Positions 8,390 to 16,095 of a stretch of DNA of 43,550 nucleotides are shown here, one piece after another. The stretch comes from Thermoguttaceae bacterium. GTDB taxonomy: Bacteria; Planctomycetota; Planctomycetia; Pirellulales; Thermoguttaceae. Below the pieces are notes generated by a model. That model searched no databases. It was not told the DNA's origin and saw nothing but the letters and a program-made list of their open reading frames with translations. The stretch covers positions 1 through 43,550 of the forward strand of contig JAFSMW010000084.1 of the NCBI GenBank assembly GCA_017447745.1. Reading direction: 5' to 3'. Position 1 is the first letter of the stretch. Each line of letters opens with the position of its first letter. Position numbers and translations under genes: made by a program.

Positions 8390-9196
8390 ATGATATTTTC
8401 AGATATTTTAACGAACGCTGAACTTCCCGTTTATATGGGAATTGTCAACGCCACGCCGGACAGTTTTTCCGACGGAGGCAAGTATTTTTCGGAAGATTAC
8501 AACCCGGTCAAAGCCGTCGATGCGGCGCTGATGTTGGAAGATCAGGGGGCGGGAATAATCGACCTGGGCGGGGAAAGCACGCGTCCCAACGCTGCGCCGG
8601 TTTCCCTGGAAGAAGAGTTGCGTCGGCTGGAACCGATTCTGGAACGGCTCGACGGGCGGCTGTCCGTTCCGTTGTCTGTCGATACGTACAAACCCCAGGT
8701 CGCTCAATCGGCTCTGGAACGCGGCGCAGCAATTATCAACGACATTTTCGGCGGAACCGATCCCGCCATGCGCGAAGTCTGGAGTCGATTCCAGCCCGGC
8801 GTCGTGATTATGCACAACAAGGTTCTCGTTTCGACCGATTCCGAAAACGCTCCCGTCAATCCATTTCCCAGTCAACGCAACGCCGATTCTTACTACAAGG
8901 ACGTTGTTCAGGAAGTCTGGGAAGAACTGGAACGGCGGCGTGACGCAGCAATTCAAGACGGATTGCCAAAAGAGAACATCTCTCTGGACGTTGGAATCGG
9001 GTTCGGAAAAACCGCTCAAGACAACTGGACGCTAATCGACAACATCAGCGTGTTCCATTCGCTGGGCTGTCCGCTGGTTGTCGGCGTGTCGAGAAAACGC
9101 TTCCTGAACTTCTCCGACGAGAAAACCGCTGAAGTCGGAAAACGCCTTGCTGACAACGGCGTCCAGATTCTTCGCGTTCATAAACTGCCGGAGTAA
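8390..9196 (+). CDS. folP: Dihydropteroate synthase
   Basis: A 268-residue TIM-barrel enzyme of folate synthesis that joins p-aminobenzoate to dihydropterin pyrophosphate. Seen: MGIVNATPDSFSDGGKYF near the N-terminus, IDLGGESTRPNA, LSVDTYKP, IINDIFGG, DVGIGFGKT, VGVSRKRFL and the terminal ILRVHKLPE. These are the pterin-, sulfa- and phosphate-binding loops in family order. The segment between SRKRF and RVH is shorter than in most family members, where an R..GT..A helix is usual; here it reads EKTAEVGKRLADNG. The enzyme's fold may be slightly trimmed at that helix, but the catalytic loops look intact. No other folate gene is adjacent. Confidence 0.9.
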   Translation: MIFSDILTNAELPVYMGIVNATPDSFSDGGKYFSEDYNPVKAVDAALMLEDQGAGIIDLGGESTRPNAAPVSLEEELRRLEPILERLDGRLSVPLSVDTYKPQVAQSALERGAAIINDIFGGTDPAMREVWSRFQPGVVIMHNKVLVSTDSENAPVNPFPSQRNADSYYKDVVQEVWEELERRRDAAIQDGLPKENISLDVGIGFGKTAQDNWTLIDNISVFHSLGCPLVVGVSRKRFLNFSDEKTAEVGKRLADNGVQILRVHKLPE

Positions 9197-9219
9197 TAAA
9201 GAAACACAACCTTCCGTTA

Positions 9220-9266
9220 GAACAGCGTAGCAGTTCAATATTTCTAGCCGTGAGTGAAACCCACGG
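9220..9266. repeat. Double-hairpin repeat, left flank of the RiPP operon
   Basis: GAACAGCG...CAGTTC followed by CCGTGAG...CCCACGG: a degenerate copy of the element at 6865-6913 and 8163-8211. It is in the opposite orientation to the copy at 13507-13553 on the other side of the operon. The rest of 9197-9430 is A/T-rich with no gene seen. Confidence 0.75.
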
Positions 9267-9430
9267 AATAAGAGATACAATAAAACAAACATCGTCAAAT
9301 ACAATTTTTCTCTTGTCCTCCAACGGATGGGCGAGAGAAAAAGATACTGAAACGATTAAAGAACCCCACCGTAGATTTTAACCACAAAGAACACAAAGAA
9401 TCAATCGTCGATAATACGTTTTTTACGATT

Positions 9431-10078
9431 TCACTCCTCTTTTATCTCAATCGTCCCTTTTTCCAGAAGTTCTTTTGCAATTCGATGAACGTCGTCTGCG
9501 CGTTCTTTGAGAATCTTTAGCGCTGCCGCTTGGGCGTTGTTGAGAATTTCCATCACGTCTTCTTCCGCCTGACGTCGAAACGCTTCGCTGGCATGGTCGT
9601 CTGGAATAAAAAAGCGGGTTTTCGTTCCCATGCCAAAACGAACGACCATTTCCCTTGCAATCTGATTTGCCTGAATAAAATCGTTGTACGCGCTTGTCGT
9701 GGTTTCGTTACAAAACAACTCTTCAGACAGCCGACCTGCCAGGAATACGGCAACGGCGCTCGACATGGAAACAAATGTACCATTAAACTGCTTGCTAGTC
9801 TGAGTTTGCGTCGCTCCAAATCCCAATTCTGACGGAATAATAGTTACTTTTAAAAGCGGTTCGCGCTGTGGCATGTTCATGGAGACAACAGCATGCCCCG
9901 CTTCATGATACGCCATTAATCGGCGTTCCTCGTCAGAAAGCGCTTCAAATAATTGAGTGGGGGTAGGCAGATTATTTGCCAGCGCTCGGCGCTGTTTAAC
10001 GTCCAGCAGCCGACAATACAGCAGCCAGATAAAGCCAGCCCAGCCGATAATTGCAGCCGCTATACATACTTCAATCAT
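9431..10078 (-). CDS. Membrane-anchored M41 (FtsH-type) peptidase domain without AAA ATPase
   Basis: A 215-residue protein with one N-terminal transmembrane segment (about 2-24), a linker of about 30 residues, and a complete M41 domain. Seen: zinc-binding HEAGH (His58, Glu59, His62), KVTIIPSELGFGATQTQ as in FtsH, GRLSEELF, and TTSAYNDF whose Asp133 is the third zinc ligand, 75 residues after the first His as in FtsH. The AAA ATPase normally fused in front is absent. I start at the ATG at 10078, which has AAAGG eight bases upstream; an in-frame TTG at 10096 overlapping the ABC-transporter stop would add six residues. It is the last gene of the precursor-ligase-exporter operon. Inferred job: removal of the leader from the modified peptide at the membrane, since a 77-residue substrate needs little unfolding. 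Degradation or immunity are alternatives. Confidence 0.85.
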   Translation of the reverse strand: MIEVCIAAAIIGWAGFIWLLYCRLLDVKQRRALANNLPTPTQLFEALSDEERRLMAYHEAGHAVVSMNMPQREPLLKVTIIPSELGFGATQTQTSKQFNGTFVSMSSAVAVFLAGRLSEELFCNETTTSAYNDFIQANQIAREMVVRFGMGTKTRFFIPDDHASEAFRRQAEEDVMEILNNAQAAALKILKERADDVHRIAKELLEKGTIEIKEE

Positions 10079-10092
10079 TGTATTTGCCTTTA

Positions 10093-11718
10093 TCAATCAA
10101 GTGAAATAACTTTATCGCACAGGGAAACAATTTCCTGATCATGCGAAACCAGAATAATCGTCATTTTCCCGTGTAAAGAAAGCAGCAGATCTTTAATCTT
10201 GTTCTTGGAGTCTCGGTCAAGATGGTTCATGACTTCGTCCAAAACCAAAATCCGGGGTTGACGAATCAAAGCTCTGGCAATTGCCAATTTTTGGCATTCG
10301 CCGCCAGACAGATTGCCGCCGTCAAAACCGATTTTATGCTCTAAACCTTCGGGAAAACGAGCCAGCGCCGTATCCAGGCAGGAAAGGTTTACGGCATCGT
10401 CAATATCTTTGGGAGAATACTCTTTGTTTTTAAGCGTTACGTTTTGCCGCATTGTTCCAGTGATCAACAGGAACTCCTGAAAAACGACGCCTATTTGACT
10501 GCGAACAGAGGATTTTTTCAATTCCATCAACGGTTGACCGTCAAAAAGAATTTCTCCGGAAGTTGGCTCCATATACGCAGTTAATAGTTTCAGAGCCGTC
10601 GTTTTCCCAGCTCCGTTTTTCCCTTCAATTGCAACCAGAGAACCGGCGGGAATGAATTCTGAAAAATGACTCAAAACGTCGCGATCGGAATTCTTGTATC
10701 GAAATGTTACGTCGCGGAATTCAATCGAACCGGACAAAACCGGGGCTGTCTTTTTATCGGATTCGTTTTCAATATTGCTCGAATCAAGCAGCTCGTTCAT
10801 CGAAACAATGCTTTCCTGAATGTTTTCCCACATGGGAAGAAGCCGGAAAAATCCGGAGAAGGAATTCAAAACGGACAGGAAAAGCCCTTGATAAAATACA
10901 ACCTGACCAACGGGAATGGTTCCGTTCCACGCCAAAAAGCCGGCGGTTCCCAAAACGGAATACTCGCCCAGAAACGTCAGCAAACGCAATACAAGACTAA
11001 ACCGAATGTCGAACTGATTTTTTCTCAAACTAAAATCGGCAATGCGGCGCAGCTGCGACTGCGGACTCTCTTTATAGGGTTCTTCCGCCGCCTGGGATTT
11101 CAGGAACGGGAACACATGGAAGAATTCAAAAATTCGATTAAAACCGTAGTCGTTAATCTTTCGATATAAATGGTTGTATTTTGAGTATTTGGATTTATAC
11201 GGACGTACAATCAGGATTTGAATCGGCAGCGTCAGCAAAAACACTGCGCCGATAATCCAATTAGAATAAAATGCAACAATCAACGCAAACAAAACGCTAA
11301 ATACCGTCGATAAAATTTGCGGATAAAAATCGCGTATGAAAATGGAAACTGTTGGAATGTCCCGAAAGAATTTCATTCCGATTTCGCCCGCTCGATATTT
11401 GTCGATTTCAGAAGGCGTCAAAAGACAGAATTGATTTAATAACTTGTCCTGTAGTTGAATTTCTAATCGACGAGTTAATTTGGTTAACAGTATTTTTAAG
11501 AAAGAATCAAGAAGCGCGGCTGATAAAGCTATTGTTGTAAGCAGAATAAATATAAAAACTGCGGCGTCCTGAAGAACAATGGCGTCAATAAAAGCGCCTA
11601 ACAGCCACGGAATGCAAACCGTCAGAGCAGACAAAACAATTCCGCCTGCTGTAAAAAAGCCCGTTCCACGAACAGCCAGCAGACGGAAAACGTTTTGTTT
11701 AATACGTTGCTTTGTCAT
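10093..11718 (-). CDS. ABC exporter (fused membrane and ATPase domains, no C39 peptidase)
   Basis: A 541-residue half-transporter. Seen: six predicted membrane helices over about 15-300, then an ATPase domain with Walker A GKNGAGKTT, Q-loop VVFQEF, signature LSGGECQKLAIARAL, Walker B ILVLDEVMNHLD and a switch His in LVSHDQE. The D-loop region reads MNHLD instead of the common TSALD, while the catalytic Glu is kept. Type I exporters of this build work as homodimers and export peptides, lipids or drugs. There is no N-terminal C39 double-glycine peptidase, unlike the fused exporters of many RiPP clusters. Its ATG overlaps the ligase stop by four bases (ATGA), so translation is coupled. Inferred role: export of the mature or modified peptide. 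Confidence 0.88.
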   Translation of the reverse strand: MTKQRIKQNVFRLLAVRGTGFFTAGGIVLSALTVCIPWLLGAFIDAIVLQDAAVFIFILLTTIALSAALLDSFLKILLTKLTRRLEIQLQDKLLNQFCLLTPSEIDKYRAGEIGMKFFRDIPTVSIFIRDFYPQILSTVFSVLFALIVAFYSNWIIGAVFLLTLPIQILIVRPYKSKYSKYNHLYRKINDYGFNRIFEFFHVFPFLKSQAAEEPYKESPQSQLRRIADFSLRKNQFDIRFSLVLRLLTFLGEYSVLGTAGFLAWNGTIPVGQVVFYQGLFLSVLNSFSGFFRLLPMWENIQESIVSMNELLDSSNIENESDKKTAPVLSGSIEFRDVTFRYKNSDRDVLSHFSEFIPAGSLVAIEGKNGAGKTTALKLLTAYMEPTSGEILFDGQPLMELKKSSVRSQIGVVFQEFLLITGTMRQNVTLKNKEYSPKDIDDAVNLSCLDTALARFPEGLEHKIGFDGGNLSGGECQKLAIARALIRQPRILVLDEVMNHLDRDSKNKIKDLLLSLHGKMTIILVSHDQEIVSLCDKVISLD

Positions 11719-12635
11719 ATTTTAATCGTTGTCGAAGCGTCCAGAATGGCGTCGGCAACCTCGTTATGCAGCGTCAGTTTTTCGTCGTCCAACCAACCAA
11801 ACTGACCAACCGGATTGACTTCCAGAAACTGCGGTTCTTTCCCGCCGATAATAAAATCCAGACGCCCGAACTTCAAATTCATCTTTTTCATATAGGCGTC
11901 AATTCGATTTTCAAAATCTTTGCCGGCGTCCCACGGTTCCCATTTATTGGCTTCCGTTCCCTGAGTAATTCGCCAGTCAGTCAATTCTCCTCGCGGCGTT
12001 GCGAACTGGTAACAGTGAACATGACCATTGACGTACAAAATCGTTGCGTCTCTGTTTCCGTCCGCGATCTCCTGCGTAAACCATGGATATCTTGGTTCAA
12101 GCTGCGCCCGATCAACGACTTTAGCGTACAGCATTTCGCCATTTTCCTCTAAGGGTCTGCATGTTAACGGTTTGGCTATAACTTGTTTTGGTTGAAGCGA
12201 GAACCCCCAATGAATCGTAAATTCAGGAACTTCAAAATACTCTTTGGCAACGGTCATTTGCCACGGCTTGGAACACGTAAAATCGCCTGGATGCCATAAT
12301 CGGATTTGATTCCGTTGAGCGCCATAACGAACCAAACAATAATAGATATTATTCATCCAAGACTTGAGCCATTTCGTTTCTGTATAATCACTGTCAAAAT
12401 CCAATGGTTCGTCGATTGAAAACAAGCCTTTATAAAACGCCATTAATTCAACGTCTGACGAATGACAGACATGTCCAGCGCAATCTTCAATCTCAAATTC
12501 GTTTCCGCGCCACATAAATTGGTATTTATTAAACATATCCAGATTTAGGCGAAAAGCGGGAATATTGCGCTGAGCAAATATTTTCATTAAAAGGTCAGAT
12601 GAACCTGATATTTTACGGGCGATATGTAGAAGCAT
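11715..12635 (-). CDS. MvdD/graspetide-type ATP-grasp peptide ligase
   Basis: A 306-residue ATP-grasp enzyme. Seen: an N-terminal pre-ATP-grasp fold ending in AFRLNLDMFNKY (the family's RLD.F pattern), a central ATP-grasp region, then GRLDFIIG and FLEVNPVGQFGWLD (about 264-291). That last stretch carries the Mg-binding Glu and Asn plus the NP.GQ..W signature of microviridin and other graspetide ligases. Family chemistry: ATP-dependent acyl-phosphate activation of Asp/Glu side chains on the precursor and ring closure with Thr/Ser (ester) or Lys (amide). The gene follows the 77-residue precursor and is coupled to the exporter by a 4-bp overlap. The start has no Shine-Dalgarno sequence, but the N-terminus matches the family. 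The other main possibility, a tubulin-ligase-like or glutathione-synthase-like enzyme, fits the context less well. Confidence 0.85.
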   Translation of the reverse strand: MLLHIARKISGSSDLLMKIFAQRNIPAFRLNLDMFNKYQFMWRGNEFEIEDCAGHVCHSSDVELMAFYKGLFSIDEPLDFDSDYTETKWLKSWMNNIYYCLVRYGAQRNQIRLWHPGDFTCSKPWQMTVAKEYFEVPEFTIHWGFSLQPKQVIAKPLTCRPLEENGEMLYAKVVDRAQLEPRYPWFTQEIADGNRDATILYVNGHVHCYQFATPRGELTDWRITQGTEANKWEPWDAGKDFENRIDAYMKKMNLKFGRLDFIIGGKEPQFLEVNPVGQFGWLDDEKLTLHNEVADAILDASTTIKI

Positions 12636-12659
12636 AATAATTAAAACAAAACACGATAA

Positions 12660-12699
12660 AACATAACGGCGTTACAATAAAGTATATCGCCGTTATGTT
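12660..12699 (-). terminator. Attenuator hairpin between precursor and ligase
   Basis: Perfect 12-bp inverted repeat: arm AACATAACGGCG at 12660-12671, 16-nt loop, arm CGCCGTTATGTT at 12688-12699. On the - strand it is followed by a T-rich tail. It lies between the precursor stop (12742) and the ligase start (12635). It is likely a partial terminator or RNA-stabilising stem that gives more precursor than enzyme. Confidence 0.75.
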
Positions 12700-12741
12700 C
12701 AGGAATCTAATAACCAATCGAATTAGATTGCAAAAAAAGAA

Positions 12742-12975
12742 TTAATCCGTGTAGCTGTCGTTGTTGGTGTCATCACCGCCATAAACGTTTCCAGTCTGTG
12801 TACCCACGGTAGTAAATTCGTGTGTTCCAAACTTGCAAACATCATAGCTGTACGCCTGAGAGTTCCAGTCATAGCTGCCATTGACATTGATCGGGGTAAC
12901 GTCATTGCTTGCCAAAGAGGACGGGATGATAGCGGCGGCGAGGTCGCGAACCAAATTCTTAGCTTCCTTAATCAT
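12742..12975 (-). CDS. Graspetide-like RiPP precursor peptide
   Basis: A 77-residue peptide. I start at the ATG at 12975 because GGAG lies about ten bases upstream; an in-frame start at 13041 would add 22 residues and is less likely. Seen: an amphipathic N-terminal helix (about 2-17, KEAKNLVRDLAAAII), a Pro/Ser/Asn-rich spacer, then a C-terminus with Thr51, Thr55, Thr56, Thr59 and Thr61 followed by Asp68, Asp69, Asp73 and Asp77. A Thr cluster followed by an acidic cluster is what graspetide cores show, the hydroxyls being donors and the carboxylates acceptors. There is a single Cys47 and a GG at 66-67. The microviridin leader motif PFFARFL is absent, so this would not be a microviridin. A TATTAT box at 13031-13036 is a possible -10. 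The neighbouring ligase, exporter and peptidase support the call; no modified product is proven. Confidence 0.75.
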   Translation of the reverse strand: MIKEAKNLVRDLAAAIIPSSLASNDVTPINVNGSYDWNSQAYSYDVCKFGTHEFTTVGTQTGNVYGGDDTNNDSYTD

Positions 12976-13506
12976 GGTGTAAATCTCCATAAAAAGGGTG
13001 AAAGGGAAAGACTCTGATAATTCAGAGCGAATAATACGCAATTCAAGAAACGTAAAAGAGCGCCAACGCTTGATACTGTCCCAAACCTTCTTGCTGCAGA
13101 AAAATGAATTAGCGTAACAGATATTGACGATCTAATCCATAAATGAGTATAAACAAACGTCTATTGACTAAAACGCTATCCGTTAATCTATTTCATTTAA
13201 AAACAGTTTGTACTAATTGGAAATCGGTTCGGTAACAGTTTCAAAAAGCTTTGGTCTTAACAATAAAAAATTGACTCTTAAATCGTTTTTTGAACAAAGG
13301 AATCTGCATTCCTTTTATTTCTCTAATCGAATAAACTCTGGTTTTAGAAAAACGTGACGTTATTTTTAAAAATATTTCAGAAATCTTTTTATATACCTCA
13401 AAATAGATGGTTATATCAGATATTATTGTTGGCAAACTGCTTTGCAGTGGCCAAGAAATTCCAAGTCGTTGTATCTGAAGATGTTTGTTTTATTTATTCT
13501 TTTTCT
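12976..13506. other. A/T-rich gene-free region upstream of the RiPP operon
   Basis: About 530 bases, clearly richer in A/T than the surrounding genes. It must contain the operon promoter; the best -10 candidate on the - strand is TATTAT at 13031-13036, with no convincing -35. A 64-codon - strand frame at 13241-13435 begins with TTG, lacks a ribosome binding site and resembles nothing, so I do not call it. None of the window's interspersed repeats occur here. Confidence 0.5.
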
Positions 13507-13704
13507 CCGTGGGTGAAAACCCACGGCTAGAAACATTGAACCGCTACGCGGTTGGCGCGAGGCTTCGCCTCGCTGCCCGGGGGCTTACGCACCCCGGCTC
13601 GCCAAAATCCGTGTACGGACTGCGCTACGAAAACGCAAGCAACCAACGGGAGCGGGTATAATACGTCTCGCGCGGAAGCGCGGATCGGGATCGGCGCCTC
13701 GCCG
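13507..13704. repeat. Double hairpin plus mosaic repeat, right flank of the RiPP operon
   Basis: The inverted double-hairpin copy occupies 13507-13553 (CCGTGGG/CCCACGG then GAACCGCT/GCGGTT). A mosaic element to 13704 follows, with GGGAGCGGGTATAATACG and GGCGCCTCGCCGC pieces shared with 7024-7180. No gene is seen. The element ends exactly at the stop of the TGS GTPase. Confidence 0.75.
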
Positions 13705-14733
13705 CTACATGTGCATTTCGACGATGTCGCCGTCGACGAGAATGTAGTCTCCCTTAACGGGCGTGCCGTCGTGAACCTGAGATCCCCAAATGCGGGCGAA
13801 CTTAAGTTTTTCGGTATAGTCTTTGTGAACCTGACCTGCCAGGTCGAGTAGAGAATCGCCTTTTTTAACGGTAAACGGACGGTCGCGGTCCGCTTCTTTT
13901 TTGGTTGGCAATTTTGTATAGACGCGAATGACGCCCATGCTCTGGTAAATGTCGTCACGAAGCGGTTCGAGATTGCAGTTCTCGCCGCCCAGGTCGCGAT
14001 CGGCGGATATGTCATACGTATCCCAGTCGTCCAAATGGAATTCTTCCGGAAGGAGTTCCCAGAACATCGCTTTTCGTTCCGCCGCTTCAGGCAAGTCCGT
14101 TTTATTAAAAACGAGAATGGCTTTCGTGTACGTAATGCCAATGTCGTCTTCATCCAGACAGGTTCTTTGTCCAAGCCGGGTTTTGGTCAGACGCATTTTT
14201 TCGAGAACGTCGTACGCCTGAGAAACGCCGTCGTCAGAGCCGAGATCGACCATTAAAATCGCCAGTTCCGCTGCACGAATCAAGCCGTAGACATACGGGT
14301 CAATAAAATCTCGAGTAATTGGCGGCGTGTCGATAAGCTGAACGTAGACGTCGTTCCAGGGCATCATTCCCGGCTGTGGAATTTTGGTCGTGTACGGATA
14401 AATCGCAACTTCCGGATTCGCCTTGGTCAGGCTTTTGAGAAGTTGACTTTTGCCAGCGTTCGGACCGCCGATAATAATAGCCGTTCCCGCTCCCTGACGC
14501 GGAATCTTGATGCTCAGTCCGCCGCTCTTTTTGCCAGCGGCGCGCTCAGAGTCGATTTCTTTTCGGGTCGAAGCGATTTTCGCCTTGAGCGCCGCCTGAA
14601 GATGGTCTGTCCCCTTGTGCTTCGGGATTTCCTGAAGCATTACCTGAAGACAACGCAGTTCTTCTTCCAGAGTGGTTGCTTGACGATAGGCGTCTTCCGC
14701 CTTGAGGTACTGTTGAGTTAAGTTGGCTGGCAT
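13705..14733 (-). CDS. DRG/Obg-related GTPase with C-terminal TGS domain
   Basis: A 342-residue protein. An N-terminal helical part (about 5-65) with HKGTDHLQAALKAKIA resembles the DRG N-terminal helices. The G domain follows with G1 GGPNAGKS (89-96), G3 DTPP at 135-138 in place of DTPG, and G4 NKTD (210-213). A TGS domain (about 275-342) with FTVKKGDSLLDLAGQVHKD ends the protein. TGS domains are thought to bind RNA or nucleotides, and DRG proteins associate with ribosomes. The Pro replacing Gly in the switch II motif may weaken hydrolysis. The start directly follows an ACTCCTA array and has no Shine-Dalgarno sequence. The exact cellular role is unknown. Confidence 0.82.
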   Translation of the reverse strand: MPANLTQQYLKAEDAYRQATTLEEELRCLQVMLQEIPKHKGTDHLQAALKAKIASTRKEIDSERAAGKKSGGLSIKIPRQGAGTAIIIGGPNAGKSQLLKSLTKANPEVAIYPYTTKIPQPGMMPWNDVYVQLIDTPPITRDFIDPYVYGLIRAAELAILMVDLGSDDGVSQAYDVLEKMRLTKTRLGQRTCLDEDDIGITYTKAILVFNKTDLPEAAERKAMFWELLPEEFHLDDWDTYDISADRDLGGENCNLEPLRDDIYQSMGVIRVYTKLPTKKEADRDRPFTVKKGDSLLDLAGQVHKDYTEKLKFARIWGSQVHDGTPVKGDYILVDGDIVEMHM

Positions 14734-14739
14734 GAGTTG

Positions 14740-15019
14740 GTAAGTGAGGAGTTAGGAGTGAGGAAGGAGGAGTTGAGGATGAATAAAAGGCGGTAACGAA
14801 ACGACCAACGGGAGTGAAGTTACGCAGCCGACAAGGTCGGTTCCTGATAGAACGTGTGTAGCGCCGAAAACAGCTTTTTCGGAGACAAAACCTTGTCCTA
14901 TTGCCCGTGCGGCTCGCACCGCCGAAGGCGAACCAAAAAAGTTGAACTCGCAGTCATGTTCGCCTGACGGCGAATGCGTAATTCCGTTCGCTTCGCTCAC
15001 TTCATTACCGCCTTCCATT
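14740..15019. repeat. ACTCCTA array and palindromic element between galM and the TGS GTPase
   Basis: AGGAGTT/AGGAGTG units at 14740-14766 are followed by a palindromic element from GGATGAATAAAAGGCGG (14778) to ATTACCGCCTTCCATT (15019). Its centre holds a piece that is the inverse of the mosaic at about 7060-7150 (ACAAGGTCGGTTCCTGA and flanks). The structure may also act as the 3' end of galM. Confidence 0.75.
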
Positions 15020-15030
15020 AACACGCCTCT

Positions 15031-16095
15031 TTATTCCTCCCATATCCCGAATTTGTGAATGGTCGTCTGACGGAACTCTTCGCCGGGATAGAGTTCGCAG
15101 GGCGGGAAATCCGGATGGTTGGGCGCGTCGGGGAAGTTTTGCGTTTCCAGACACAGCGCGGCGTATTTGTAATATTTAACGCCGTTACAGGACAGCGACC
15201 CGTCGAGGAAGTTGGCGGTATACAGCTGAACGCCGGGCTGAGTCGTTTTGACGGTCATGGTTCTGCCGGACTGCGGGTCGTAGACTTCAGCCGCCGGACG
15301 AAGCAGACCCATTCTGCCGTCGAGAACGTAACAGTGATCGTATCCGCCGCCCTGCGCCTTTTCGACGTCTTTTCCAACCTGTCGATATTGGGTGAAGTCC
15401 ATAACTGTGTTGAATACCGGGTTAAGCTTGCCGGTGGGAATGGCGTCGTCTGTTACATCCAGATAATTGGACGCGTGAATTCTCAAAAGGTGATTTCGTA
15501 CGGAAAGCGGTGCGTCGTCCGTTCCGCTGGAAATACCGGACAGGTTCCAATAGGCGTGGTTTGTGAGGTTGAGAACCGTTGCCTTGTCGGTCGTGGCAAA
15601 ATAGTCCATTTTCAGCTCGTTGTCCTCGTTGACCGAGTAAACGACTTTTGCTGTCAGCGTTCCAGGATAGCCCTCTTCGCCGTCGGGAGAAACGTACGTC
15701 ATTTCAACGGCGGAATCGTCTGAATCGATGAGAATCCGAGCCGTCCAAAGCCGTTTGTCAAACCCGACGTTCCCGCCGTGAAGATGGTTCGCGCCGTTGT
15801 TACACGCCAGTTTGTACTCTTCTCCGTCGAGAGTAAAACGTCCTTTGGCGATTCGGTTCGCGTAACGACCCGGCGTAGAACCGAGGCAAGGATGTCCTTT
15901 AAAATAATTGTCGAATCCGTCCAGACACAAAACAACGTTGTCGACTTTTCCGTCTTTATCCGGGACGTCAACGCCGATTAACGTCGCGCCGTAATTGATA
16001 ACTCTCACCGCCATCCCTTTCGAGTTGGTAAGAGTAAACATCTGAACTTCTTCTCCGGTCGGGAGTTTTCCATAAATGGAACAGGTTACGGACAT
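15031..16095 (-). CDS. galM: Aldose 1-epimerase (mutarotase)
   Basis: A 354-residue GalM-family beta-sandwich enzyme interconverting alpha and beta anomers of galactose, glucose and similar aldoses. Seen: LTNSKGMAVRVINYGATL, GRYANRIAKGRF, NHLHGG (His104/His106), TNHAYWNLSG with catalytic His180, and LCLETQNFPDAPNHPDFP with catalytic base Glu317. All family motifs are in order and no signal peptide is visible, so it is cytoplasmic. It stands alone, with no galactose genes nearby, so it probably serves general sugar uptake. The start codon directly follows a TAGTAAT array and lacks a Shine-Dalgarno sequence. Confidence 0.94.
   Translation of the reverse strand: MSVTCSIYGKLPTGEEVQMFTLTNSKGMAVRVINYGATLIGVDVPDKDGKVDNVVLCLDGFDNYFKGHPCLGSTPGRYANRIAKGRFTLDGEEYKLACNNGANHLHGGNVGFDKRLWTARILIDSDDSAVEMTYVSPDGEEGYPGTLTAKVVYSVNEDNELKMDYFATTDKATVLNLTNHAYWNLSGISSGTDDAPLSVRNHLLRIHASNYLDVTDDAIPTGKLNPVFNTVMDFTQYRQVGKDVEKAQGGGYDHCYVLDGRMGLLRPAAEVYDPQSGRTMTVKTTQPGVQLYTANFLDGSLSCNGVKYYKYAALCLETQNFPDAPNHPDFPPCELYPGEEFRQTTIHKFGIWEE

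Noticed and set aside
12742..12975. Lanthipeptide, lasso or C39-type double-glycine peptide
   Set aside because: No LanM/LanB, lasso cyclase or C39 peptidase is encoded nearby; the GG at 66-67 leaves only ten residues behind it.
12976..13041. 22-residue N-terminal extension of the RiPP precursor
   Set aside because: A good GGAG sequence sits before the inner ATG at 12975, and the extension would place the ribosome site inside the coding region.
13241..13435. 64-codon - strand frame upstream of the RiPP precursor, considered as a second precursor or regulator
   Set aside because: Starts with TTG, no ribosome binding site, composition follows the A/T-rich background, no Thr/Asp core.
13527..14174. 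215-codon - strand frame over the TGS GTPase
   Set aside because: Overlaps the well-supported GTPase in another frame and includes repeat sequence.
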